From assembly GCA_016198805.1 (NCBI GenBank), contig JACQHU010000123.1, positions 1 to 18,980 of the forward strand: 18,980 nt of DNA, written 5' to 3'. Numbering within the stretch: the first letter of the stretch is position 1; each line of letters opens with the position of its first letter. Position numbers and translations under genes: made by a program. Below are positions 8,871 through 15,190 of the stretch, in pieces. Source of the stretch: Armatimonadota bacterium (lineage in GTDB: Bacteria; Sysuimicrobiota; Sysuimicrobiia; Sysuimicrobiales; Humicultoraceae). The notes under the pieces are model-generated. The model saw only the letters and a program-made list of their open reading frames with translations. It did not search any database and was not told the DNA's origin.

Positions 8871-9329
8871 GTGCGCGTGCTGGCCATCGACCCGGGGGAA
8901 CGGCGGCTCGGCCTGGCGATCAGCGATCCTGGCGGCACCATGGCGCTGCCGCTCGAGGTCATCGAGCGGACCGACTGGTCTGCGGACGTCGAGCATCTCA
9001 AGCGCGTCATCGAGGAGCACGGGGTGACCACCATCGTCGTGGGCCGGCCGCTCACGGTGCGCGGCGAGGTCGGGCCACAGGCGAAAGTGGCCGCACGCCT
9101 GGCCGCGCGGCTCCGGCGGGCGCTCAACCTTCCTGTGGTAGAAGTTGATGAACGATTCTCGACCGCCGAGGCCGAGCGTGCGCTGCGCCATACCGGTGCC
9201 CGCAGCGCCGAACGACGACGCCGGCGCGATGCCGTTGCGGCGGCTGTGATCCTGCAGCTCTATCTGGATCGAGAGCGCCGCGACGAGCCGTTGCGGGGGT
9301 GTGGTGGAGGTGCTATGCTCGCACCGTAG
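8871..9329 (+). CDS. ruvX: RuvX/YqgF, RNase H-like pre-16S rRNA nuclease family
   Basis: A 152-residue RNase H-fold protein; the family is linked to final 5' processing of 16S rRNA and possibly Holliday junction resolution. Visible catalytic signatures are MRVLAIDPGERRLGLAISD (first acidic residue Asp7), TTIVVGRPLTVRGEVG, VEVDERFSTAEAE, and the late acidic helix RRDAVAAAVILQLYLD. It starts with GTG three bases after the alaS stop. In Firmicutes an ireB (yrzL) gene usually sits between alaS and this gene; it is missing here. The last 40 bases contain the promoter of the next gene. Confidence 0.95.
   Translation: MRVLAIDPGERRLGLAISDPGGTMALPLEVIERTDWSADVEHLKRVIEEHGVTTIVVGRPLTVRGEVGPQAKVAARLAARLRRALNLPVVEVDERFSTAEAERALRHTGARSAERRRRRDAVAAAVILQLYLDRERRDEPLRGCGGGAMLAP
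9291..9319 (+). promoter_or_regulatory. Internal promoter for the DUF1292 gene
   Basis: TTGCGG (9291-9296), 17 bases, then TGC-TATGCT (9311-9319), an extended -10. It lies inside the 3' end of ruvX and would start transcription near 9326, about 63 bases before the DUF1292 start. It may let the downstream genes be expressed independently of alaS. Confidence 0.6.
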
Positions 9330-9388
9330 CGCCCGATCGGCCCACTGACCTGGAGCGGCGCGCGGTTCCTGGGGCGGGGAGGTGCCGT

Positions 9389-9748
9389 GTGGTTGAGGAA
9401 ACGGACGTCATCACCCTGCAGGACGAAGACGGGGTGGAGCACCGGTTCAACCTGATCGATATCGTCGAAGTCGGCCGCCGGAAGTACGCCGTCTTGCTCC
9501 CCGAGGACGAGGAGGACGCCGCGGCGGTCATCTTTCGGATGGAGAGCGACGACCGGCTCGTGCCGATCGAGGATGATGAGGAGTTGAGCCGCGTCATGGC
9601 GGCGCTGGAAGAGACCGAGGGCTACGGCGAGATCATCCTGGAAGAGGGGGACGAGGATCGCGACGAACTCGAGGCGCTGGACGAGTGGAGCGGGGAGTTC
9701 AACGGCAACGGCGATAAAGAAGACAGTGAGGACGAGGAGGGCGCCTAG
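9389..9748 (+). CDS. Acidic DUF1292 family protein (YrzB-like)
   Basis: A 119-residue strongly acidic protein. The DUF1292 core is seen as DVITLQDEDGVEHRFNLIDIVEV, then KYAVLLPEDEEDAAAVIFRM and DDRLVPIEDDEELSRVMAALEE (about 5-75). The tail after about residue 80 is almost wholly acidic (EEGDEDRDELEALDE, EDSEDEEGA). The function of this family is unknown; its constant place between ruvX and mltG is known from Firmicutes. GTG 9389 is chosen because GGGGAGG (9376-9382) sits six bases upstream and the family match begins there; upstream in-frame codons show no homology. Confidence 0.88.
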   Translation: MVEETDVITLQDEDGVEHRFNLIDIVEVGRRKYAVLLPEDEEDAAAVIFRMESDDRLVPIEDDEELSRVMAALEETEGYGEIILEEGDEDRDELEALDEWSGEFNGNGDKEDSEDEEGA

Positions 9749-9766
9749 GCCGCCTCGCCTGCACAG

Positions 9767-10792
9767 GTGAGCGCACAAGTGTTCCGGCTCCGGCGCGCGA
9801 TGTCCATCAGGCGCATCGCGGTCGCCGGAGTTGTGTTTCTGGCCGCCGCCGCCGGTGCCGTCTGGTGGGAAGTGCGCCCCGTCGGCGGGTCTGGGGACCA
9901 GCGCATCGTGCTCATTCCGCACGGAGCCTCGACGCGGCAGATCGGTGACCGGCTGGTCGAGGCGCGCGTGGTGCGCAGCCGCGCCGCGTTCATGCTGGCA
10001 CTCGCGCTCCGGCAGGCGAACGGCCGCCTCCGCCACGGCGAGTATGCGCTCCGGCCGACGCAGAGCGCGCTGGAGATCGTCGACGTGCTCGTGCGCGGCG
10101 AGACCGTCATCCACCGCGTGACGATCCCGGAAGGGTACACGGCGCGGCAGATCGCCGACGCGCTGGCGCGCGAGGGACTGGTCGACCCGGACCGGTTTCT
10201 CCTCACGGCGCTCACGCAGGCCCGCCGCTTCGCGCGCCCAGCGCTGCCCGACCTGCCCATCGACAGCCTGGAAGGGTACCTGTTCCCCGACACCTACCAC
10301 CTGACCCGCGGCCTGGACGAGGCCGACGTGATTGCGGTGCTGGTGGACCGGTTCGAGCGCGCGGTCGGCGCCGACCTGCAGGCAGCCGCGCAGGCGCGCG
10401 GGCTGACGTTCCATCAACTACTGACGGTGGCCTCGATGATCGAACGTGAGGCTCGGGTTCCCGCGGAGCGTCCGGTCGTGGCCAGCGTGATCTACAATCG
10501 GTTGTCCAGGGACATGCGGCTGGAGATCGATGCGACGGTGCTGTACGCTCTGGGACGTCACAAAGAGGTGATCACGGCGGACGATCTGGCCGTCGACTCT
10601 CCGTACAACACCTATCGGTACACCGGCCTCCCGCCCGGGCCGATCGCCAATCCCGGCCTGGCGGCCATCGCCGCGGCCGCCCACCCTGCCCAGACCCCGT
10701 ACCTCTATTACGTGCTCAAGCCGGACGGCAGCCATCACTTCAGCCGCACCTTGGAAGAACACCTGGCGGCCATCCGGCGGTACCGGCCGTGA
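9767..10792 (+). CDS. mltG: Endolytic murein transglycosylase MltG
   Basis: Inner-membrane lytic transglycosylase that cuts nascent glycan strands and so sets peptidoglycan chain length. It has 341 residues. One N-terminal membrane helix (about 17-35, AVAGVVFLAAAAGAVWW) is followed by a LysM-like segment and the YceG catalytic domain. SLEGYLFPDTYHLT and SMIEREARVPAERPVVASVIYNRL are the family signatures, with Glu226 matching the catalytic Glu of E. coli MltG. The C-terminal YNTYRYTGLPPGPIANPGLAAI and YLYYVLKPDGSHHFSRT are also conserved. It starts at GTG 9767, or ATG 9800 eleven codons later; neither has a good ribosome binding site. The stop overlaps the next gene. Confidence 0.95.
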   Translation: MSAQVFRLRRAMSIRRIAVAGVVFLAAAAGAVWWEVRPVGGSGDQRIVLIPHGASTRQIGDRLVEARVVRSRAAFMLALALRQANGRLRHGEYALRPTQSALEIVDVLVRGETVIHRVTIPEGYTARQIADALAREGLVDPDRFLLTALTQARRFARPALPDLPIDSLEGYLFPDTYHLTRGLDEADVIAVLVDRFERAVGADLQAAAQARGLTFHQLLTVASMIEREARVPAERPVVASVIYNRLSRDMRLEIDATVLYALGRHKEVITADDLAVDSPYNTYRYTGLPPGPIANPGLAAIAAAAHPAQTPYLYYVLKPDGSHHFSRTLEEHLAAIRRYRP

Positions 10793-11319
10793 TGCCGCTC
10801 TGGCGGCTGGTCGCCCCGCGGCATCGAGCCGCCGGCGCGTACCGGCTCTCGCCGTCGGTGCTGGGGGCGTGGGGCATCGAGGCGCTCATGCTGGACCTGG
10901 ACAACACGCTGGTCGCCTGGAACGAGACGATCCCGCCGCCGCAGGTGCGCGCCTGGGTGGAGGACCTGCACCAGGCACGCATCCCGGCCTGCGTCGTGTC
11001 CAACAACCTCACCTACCGGGTGCGCGCCGTCGCCGAGCTGCTCGCTCTCCCCTTTGCGCACGGGCGGTTCAAGCCCAGCGCCGCCAAACTGCGGCGGGCG
11101 CTGGCGGTGATGGGGACCGCGCCCGAGCGCACCGCGATGGTGGGGGATCAACTCTTTACCGATGTCCTGGCGGGCAACCGGCTCGGGGTCCCCACGGTGC
11201 TGGTCGCGCCGCTCGACCCGCACGAATCGTTCAGGATCCGGATGGTGCGGGCGCTGGAGCGCCGTGTGCTGGCGGCGCTGGTCAAACGCGGTCTCGCGCC
11301 GGCCGCGCCCGAGGTCTGA
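10792..11319 (+). CDS. YqeG family HAD phosphatase (subclass IIIA)
   Basis: A 175-residue HAD-superfamily hydrolase. Motif I is LDLDNTLVAWNE (nucleophile Asp and acid/base Asp two residues later), motif II is VVSNN, the motif III lysine is in FKPSAAKL, and motif IV is MVGDQLFTDVLAGNRLG. This is the full YqeG pattern. Its in vivo substrate is unknown; some relatives act as phosphatidylglycerophosphate phosphatase. The ATG at 10792 shares one base with the mltG stop (TGATG); GTG 10789 just before is an alternative start. It is the last gene of the alaS-to-yqeG run and meets a minus-strand gene tail to tail with 58 bases between, in which I see no terminator. Confidence 0.88.
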   Translation: MPLWRLVAPRHRAAGAYRLSPSVLGAWGIEALMLDLDNTLVAWNETIPPPQVRAWVEDLHQARIPACVVSNNLTYRVRAVAELLALPFAHGRFKPSAAKLRRALAVMGTAPERTAMVGDQLFTDVLAGNRLGVPTVLVAPLDPHESFRIRMVRALERRVLAALVKRGLAPAAPEV

Positions 11320-11377
11320 CCCCGTCTGCGGCCGGGCATATTGACGAGCAGTTACGGCTCTGGGGCGATCGGGCAGG

Positions 11378-12361
11378 TCACGGGTTCTCCGCCGAGACCG
11401 CGGCGACGGTCGTGTTCCGTCCGCCGCGGGCCCGGGCTAGCGCTTCCTCCAGGCGGGCCAGGAGGGCGCGATCGTCTTCGGCATCCTGGGGGAAGCAGGC
11501 CAGGCCGATACTGACGGTCTGGGTGAGCGGAAACGGTCGGTCCGCGAGGGCGAGGGCATTCTGCTCGACCGCGCGGCGGATGCGCTCGGCGGCGACGAAG
11601 GCGCCTTCCTCCGTCGTCTCGGGCATGATGAGCCCGAATCGCCCAGCGGCCAGCGTGGCGCGCACGTCGACCTGTCGCGTCAGGTTCGTGAGAAGGTCGG
11701 CCAGGTGGAGGGTGACCGCGCGCAGACCGTCCTCGCCCCACGCGGTGCGGATCTCGTCGTCCTGGTCCAGCGAGATCAGGGCGACGGCGAAGGGCCTGCC
11801 GAACCGCCGGCTTCGGCGCACTTCACGCCGGACCGCGATGGCAAAGTAGTTGGCGTTGAACAGGCCGGTGGTTGGATCCACGACGACCTGGCGACGCAGG
11901 CGGTCGCGGAGTTCCTCCAGTTGCGTCTGCACCACCACGGTCCGGCGGCCGCGCTGCCATTCGTGGAGGCGGATGCCTTCCAGGACGGCGGCCGAGGCCA
12001 GCCGGTCCAAGAGTTGGAGCGACACGACGTCGAGCAGCCGCCACGGCGCGGGCTCGTTGAGAAACTCGATGACCACGGGCTTGATCTGCAGGAGGGCCCG
12101 GATGACTTCCTGGAGGGGAACGTGGAAGGCAAACGCTTCCTGGCTGAGGCGGGCCGCGAACTCGACAAACGGCTCAGGCTTCCCGGTGGTCAGTGACTCG
12201 AGCAAGGCCTCCAGGCCGGATTGGGCCAGCCGGTCGAGGCGTTCCGCATCCTGCCACCACAGGCTGCCGTCTGGCTGGGCGGCCATCTGGCGAGCCCACC
12301 GCGCCGCGAGCTGGCGGCGGTGCGTCCGGATGCGTTCGGTGGCCGCAGGAAGCATCGGCAT
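11378..12361 (-). CDS. RsbRD-like N-terminal domain fused to a degenerate GGDEF domain
   Basis: A 327-residue soluble protein. Residues about 8-105 are helical and resemble the RsbRD N-terminal sensor domain (RWARQMAAQ, FAARLSQEAFAFHVPLQEVI). A coiled linker (about 135-160) leads to a GGDEF-family domain from DPTTGLFNANYF (162-173) to TVSIGLACFP (282-291). The GGDEF signature is AAGRF (238-242), so the residues needed to bind GTP and metal are lost, and the substrate-helix Asn/Asp region reads DQDDEIRTAWGE. It should not make c-di-GMP by the known mechanism; it may sense GTP or bind a partner. It has no ribosome binding site of note; ATG 12355 is an alternative start. It diverges from the Roadblock gene. 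Domain calls are by eye. Confidence 0.8.
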   Translation of the reverse strand: MPMLPAATERIRTHRRQLAARWARQMAAQPDGSLWWQDAERLDRLAQSGLEALLESLTTGKPEPFVEFAARLSQEAFAFHVPLQEVIRALLQIKPVVIEFLNEPAPWRLLDVVSLQLLDRLASAAVLEGIRLHEWQRGRRTVVVQTQLEELRDRLRRQVVVDPTTGLFNANYFAIAVRREVRRSRRFGRPFAVALISLDQDDEIRTAWGEDGLRAVTLHLADLLTNLTRQVDVRATLAAGRFGLIMPETTEEGAFVAAERIRRAVEQNALALADRPFPLTQTVSIGLACFPQDAEDDRALLARLEEALARARGGRNTTVAAVSAENP

Positions 12362-12451
12362 TCTTCAAGCCGGTAGGTACGCGGTCGCGCATCGTAAATC
12401 CTCTTGTGAGCAGGAGGCGCCGGGCAGGCGGCGAAATGTTGCGCCCGCTTG

Positions 12452-12820
12452 ATGAGCAGCATGGGGATGAAACTCCGGGGCATTCTCCAGGAACTGATGG
12501 GAGACGACATCCGCGCCACCGCGGTGCTCGGGATGGACGGGAGCGTGGTCGAGGCCGTGGCGAAGGGTGCCGCCACGGATCTGGCAAAGATGGGCGCGGA
12601 CCTGGCGGCCCTGCTGAAGGTGGGCGCGTACTGCACCCGCAAACTCGAAGGCGGCGATCTGGACTCCGTGACGGTGACGTCCGACGCGCTGGCGGTGCTG
12701 GTCGTCTCGATAGGGCCGCAGCACTGCCTGGCGACCGTCCTGGACGCCGGCGGCAACGTAGCGCGCGCGCGTCTCCAGATCCGGCGTCGCAGGGGCGAAA
12801 TCGCCGAGCAACTGGGATGA
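12452..12820 (+). CDS. Roadblock/LC7 domain protein
   Basis: About 122 residues forming one Roadblock/LC7 (MglB-like) domain: ATAVLGMDGSVVEAVAK, ADLAALLKVGAYCTRKL, SVTVTSDALAVLVVSIGP, CLATVLDAGGNVARARLQIRR. In bacteria such proteins are usually dimeric partners or activators of small Ras-like GTPases, controlling polarity, motility or secretion. No GTPase gene is seen in the window. The start is uncertain: TTG 12449, ATG 12452, 12461 and 12467 are in frame and none has a clear ribosome binding site. The stop overlaps the start of the lytic transglycosylase (ATGA), so they are co-translated. It is divergent from the degenerate GGDEF gene with 90 bases between; no promoter is convincing there. 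Confidence 0.82.
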   Translation: MSSMGMKLRGILQELMGDDIRATAVLGMDGSVVEAVAKGAATDLAKMGADLAALLKVGAYCTRKLEGGDLDSVTVTSDALAVLVVSIGPQHCLATVLDAGGNVARARLQIRRRRGEIAEQLG

Positions 12821-13740
12821 GACGTCTGGCGCTGATCGTCCTCTTCGTCACCGCCTGGGTAGCCGGCACGTCTGTGCCCTCTGCCCGCGGGGCGACCCCG
12901 GACCTACGCCAGGGCGCGGCATTGTTCTACCAGGGGCGCCATCGAGAGGCCGAGGCCGTCTTCACCGCGGTGGCGAAGACGCGGCCGCGTGATGCGCAGG
13001 CGTGGGTGTGGCTGGGGGTCACCTGGTACGCCCGCGGCGACGATACGCGGGCCGCGAGCGCGTTCGAGTACGCCGTCCAGCTGCAGCCGCGCAACGCGCA
13101 GGCCTTGCTCTGGTGGGGGCACGCGCTGGCCCGGTCCGGCCGGCTGCAGGCGGCCCAGACGGCCTTCCAGCGGGTCCTGCTCGCGGCCGCGCCGCCGAAG
13201 GTCCATGAGATGGCGATGCAGGCCCTGCGGGTCGTGCGTCCCGCACCGACGCTGGCTGCCCGCGGACCCGCGGCGCCTGCCTGGGTCAACGCCGTCGAAA
13301 GCTACGAAGCCCTGGCGCGGCACTACAATCCGGCGCTGCCTCCGGAGCAGGCCCGGCGGATCGCCTGGGCCCTGCTGGAATACAGCCGGGAGTTCAATCT
13401 CGATCCGCGCCTGGTGGTGGCGCTGGTCGTCGTGGAGTCGGGATTCCAGCCGCGCGTGCGGTCCCGCGCTGGCGCCATCGGCCTGGGGCAGTTGATGCCC
13501 GAGACGGCGCGGGCGCTCGGCGTCGACCCCGACGATCCCGTGCAGAACCTGTATGGGGCCATTCGCCACCTCCGGGACCATCTCGATCGTTTCGGATGGC
13601 ACAACGTGCACCTGGCACTGGCCGCGTACAATGCGGGACGCGCGGCCGTCGAACGCTACGAAGGGATCCCACCCTACGACGAGACCCGCTGGTACGTGTT
13701 CAACGTGACCAATCTCTACACGCGGCTGCGGGCGATCTGA
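12817..13740 (+). CDS. Secreted lytic transglycosylase with N-terminal TPR repeats
   Basis: A 307-residue envelope enzyme that cleaves peptidoglycan to 1,6-anhydromuropeptides. A signal peptide (1-25, LALIVLFVTAWVAGT then SARG) is followed by about three TPR units (28-130; QGAALFYQGRHREAEAVF, AWVWLGVTWYARGDDTRAASAFE, ALLWWGHALARSGRLQAAQTAFQ) and a soluble lytic transglycosylase domain (about 165-300). Catalytic Glu207 is in VVVESGFQPRVRS; RAGAIGLGQLMPETA and LALAAYNAG are the other family motifs. The ATG overlaps the Roadblock stop; the same frame is open far upstream but only as a shadow of the Roadblock gene. Pairing with a Roadblock protein suggests spatially controlled wall remodelling (inference). 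Confidence 0.92.
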   Translation: MRRLALIVLFVTAWVAGTSVPSARGATPDLRQGAALFYQGRHREAEAVFTAVAKTRPRDAQAWVWLGVTWYARGDDTRAASAFEYAVQLQPRNAQALLWWGHALARSGRLQAAQTAFQRVLLAAAPPKVHEMAMQALRVVRPAPTLAARGPAAPAWVNAVESYEALARHYNPALPPEQARRIAWALLEYSREFNLDPRLVVALVVVESGFQPRVRSRAGAIGLGQLMPETARALGVDPDDPVQNLYGAIRHLRDHLDRFGWHNVHLALAAYNAGRAAVERYEGIPPYDETRWYVFNVTNLYTRLRAI

Positions 13741-13877
13741 GGAACCCTGACGGAACTCCCCTGCGGCCTTTGGGAGAGTCACGGGAAGGTCTAGGCGAAG
13801 CCGCGGCAGGGAAAATTAGGAAGAGCAGAGGGCATCCACCGACCACCTCAGGGTGTCGGTGAGAGAAGCGGAGAGAG
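13741..13877 (+). other. Leader segment upstream of the first riboswitch
   Basis: No gene. It holds a 10-bp hairpin with one bulge, CACCGAC (13837-13843) with GTCGGTG (13855-13861) around ACC-TCAG-GGT. A weak candidate promoter is TTGGGA (13770-13775), 16 bases, TAGGCG (13792-13797). GGTCTAG (13788-13794) also occurs twice before the second riboswitch (18619 and 18682). The true promoter of the riboswitch transcript is not clear. Confidence 0.35.
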
Positions 13878-13977
13878 CCTCCGAACGAGCAAACCCATCG
13901 CAAGGTGGGGACGCAAAGCCAACGGGGGCGCGGGGTGCTTGTCTGGCATCTTGCGGCCGGCCGGGTTGCCGAAGGGG
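13878..13977 (+). ncRNA. GEMM-I cyclic-dinucleotide riboswitch, A20 (GEMM-Ib-like) variant
   Basis: All core elements of the GEMM-I aptamer are present. GCAAACC is at 13889-13895. A GNRA hairpin CCCATC-GCAA-GGTGGG spans 13894-13909. The block GGGACGCAAAGCC ends at 13920. A second stem-loop follows, then GGCCGGGTTGCCGAAGG (13959-13975). The base just before GCAAACC is A13888, which I align with Vc2 position 20. G20 pairs with c-di-GMP, and A20 is known to shift specificity to 3',3'-cGAMP. P1 is likely CCTC (13878-13881) with GGGG (13974-13977). A terminator hairpin follows, then a branched-chain-type binding protein gene. The riboswitch class is certain; the ligand is inferred. Confidence 0.93.
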
Positions 13978-13987
13978 TTGCGGCATC

Positions 13988-14027
13988 GTGCCTTTCGGCC
14001 CACGGCCGGAAGGCACGTCGTCTTCTT
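13988..14027 (+). terminator. Riboswitch expression platform: 13-bp terminator hairpin
   Basis: 13988-14000 pairs with 14004-14016 over 13 consecutive pairs (one G-U) around the loop CAC, followed by the U-containing tail GTCGTCTTCTT (14017-14027). The aptamer 3' strand GCCGAAGG (13968-13975) can instead pair with CCTTTCGGC (13991-13999) in the terminator's left arm with one bulged base, so aptamer folding and antitermination exclude each other. This predicts that ligand turns expression off. Confidence 0.75.
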
Positions 14028-14036
14028 GAGGCGGTG

Positions 14037-15164
14037 GTGCGCGTGAGCGGGTCTGCGTGGGGAATCCTGCTGGTGATCCTCCTGGCGGCGATGGGCGCAG
14101 GATGCGGCGGGACCTCGCTGCGTGCGCAAGAGTCGTTCGTGATCGGGGTCATCGTCTCGCTGAACAGCGGCGTGCCGGCCGCGGCCCGCGGGGCCCTGCA
14201 GGGCGCCACGCTGGCGGCTGAAGAGATCAACGCCGCGGGCGGGGTTAACGGGGCCTCCATCACCCTGATGGTGGAGGACGATGGCGGCAACGCTGAGACC
14301 GCGCTGCGCAAGTTCGAGGCATTGCGGGCGCAGAACGCCGTGGCCATCGTCGGACCGCTGACCGACGCTACCGCCATTGCGGTGGCGCCCGCCGCGGAAC
14401 GCGGCGGCATTCCCCTGATCAGCCCCGGCGCCACCGGCACCATCCCGTACTCGGGGTCGTCGTTCTTCCGGACGGCTCTTCCGGCCGAAGCCCAGGCCCG
14501 CGCGCTGGCCGAGTTCATCGTGTTCGGGAAGCGCGCGCGTCGACTCAGCATCATCCAGGACAACAACGAGTACGGGACGCTGGTGGCGCTGGCGTTCAGC
14601 CAGCGCGTCACCGCGCTGGGGGCCGACGTCGTCGGCACGCGCTTCTACCGCGACGGCGAGACCAACTTCACGCGCCACGCGACTGGGGTGATCGGCGACG
14701 GGGCCGACGCGGTGTTCATCGCGGGATATCCCGATGAAGGCGTGCTGATCCTGGAGGCGTTCAAAGCCCGCGGCGTGCAGGTGCCGCTGGTCGGATCTGA
14801 CGCGCTCTACTCGCCCGACCTGCTCGCTGGGGCCGGGGATGCGGCCACCGACCTGTACCTGCCCGCGGCCTTCATCGCCAGCGAGCCGCTTCCTGCCGTG
14901 CAGGAGTTCGCCGGCAAGTACCGCCGGCGGTTCGCCGAGACGCCCGACCACTTTGCCGCGCAGGGCTACGACGCCGTCAAGATCCTGGCCCTGGCCATCC
15001 GCCGCAACGGACGCACTCCGGGGGGCATACGCGCGGCGCTGCAGGGGCTTCGGAAGTTTCCGGGCGTCACCGGCGAGATCAGCTTCGACCGCTGGGGGGC
15101 GCCGGCCCGGCCCGTGGGCATCGCCCGCGTGCGGGCCGGGCAGTTTGAACTGGTCCGGCGGTAG
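14037..15164 (+). CDS. Periplasmic binding protein, branched-chain amino acid ABC type
   Basis: A 375-residue type 1 periplasmic-binding-fold protein (LivJ/AmiC/UrtA-like). An N-terminal export signal (WGILLVILLAAMGAGCGG) has a possible but poor lipobox at Cys23. Family landmarks are FVIGVIVSLNSGVP, GATLAAEEINAAGGVNG, LMVEDDGGNAETALRKFEAL, AIVGPLTDATAIAVAP, IPLISPGATG and FVIFGKRARRLSIIQDNNEYG-like strands in the second lobe. Such proteins capture branched-chain amino acids, amides or urea, or serve as receptors. No permease or ATPase gene is in the window. The start is taken as GTG 14037 with GAGG (14028-14031) upstream; GTG 14034 or 14043 are possible. The ribosome binding site abuts the riboswitch terminator, so expression is under cyclic-dinucleotide control. 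Confidence 0.9.
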   Translation: MRVSGSAWGILLVILLAAMGAGCGGTSLRAQESFVIGVIVSLNSGVPAAARGALQGATLAAEEINAAGGVNGASITLMVEDDGGNAETALRKFEALRAQNAVAIVGPLTDATAIAVAPAAERGGIPLISPGATGTIPYSGSSFFRTALPAEAQARALAEFIVFGKRARRLSIIQDNNEYGTLVALAFSQRVTALGADVVGTRFYRDGETNFTRHATGVIGDGADAVFIAGYPDEGVLILEAFKARGVQVPLVGSDALYSPDLLAGAGDAATDLYLPAAFIASEPLPAVQEFAGKYRRRFAETPDHFAAQGYDAVKILALAIRRNGRTPGGIRAALQGLRKFPGVTGEISFDRWGAPARPVGIARVRAGQFELVRR

Positions 15165-15190
15165 GCCGGGCACCTGAGGGGGGAGACAGC

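Noticed and set aside
12362..12451. Promoters for the divergent GGDEF-like and Roadblock genes
   Set aside because: Only weak -10-like strings (TACGAT, TTTACG on the minus strand) without matching -35 boxes were found; not enough to call.
12193..12816. Upstream extension of the transglycosylase frame, including ATG 12436 with a purine-rich stretch before it
   Set aside because: The extension is a low-complexity R/G/H translation overlapping the Roadblock gene in another frame. The signal peptide begins exactly at ATG 12817, which overlaps the Roadblock stop.
13905..14036. N-terminal extension of the ABC-type binding protein from ATG 13905
   Set aside because: That start lies inside the riboswitch aptamer. 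The translated extension has no homology and precedes the true export signal.
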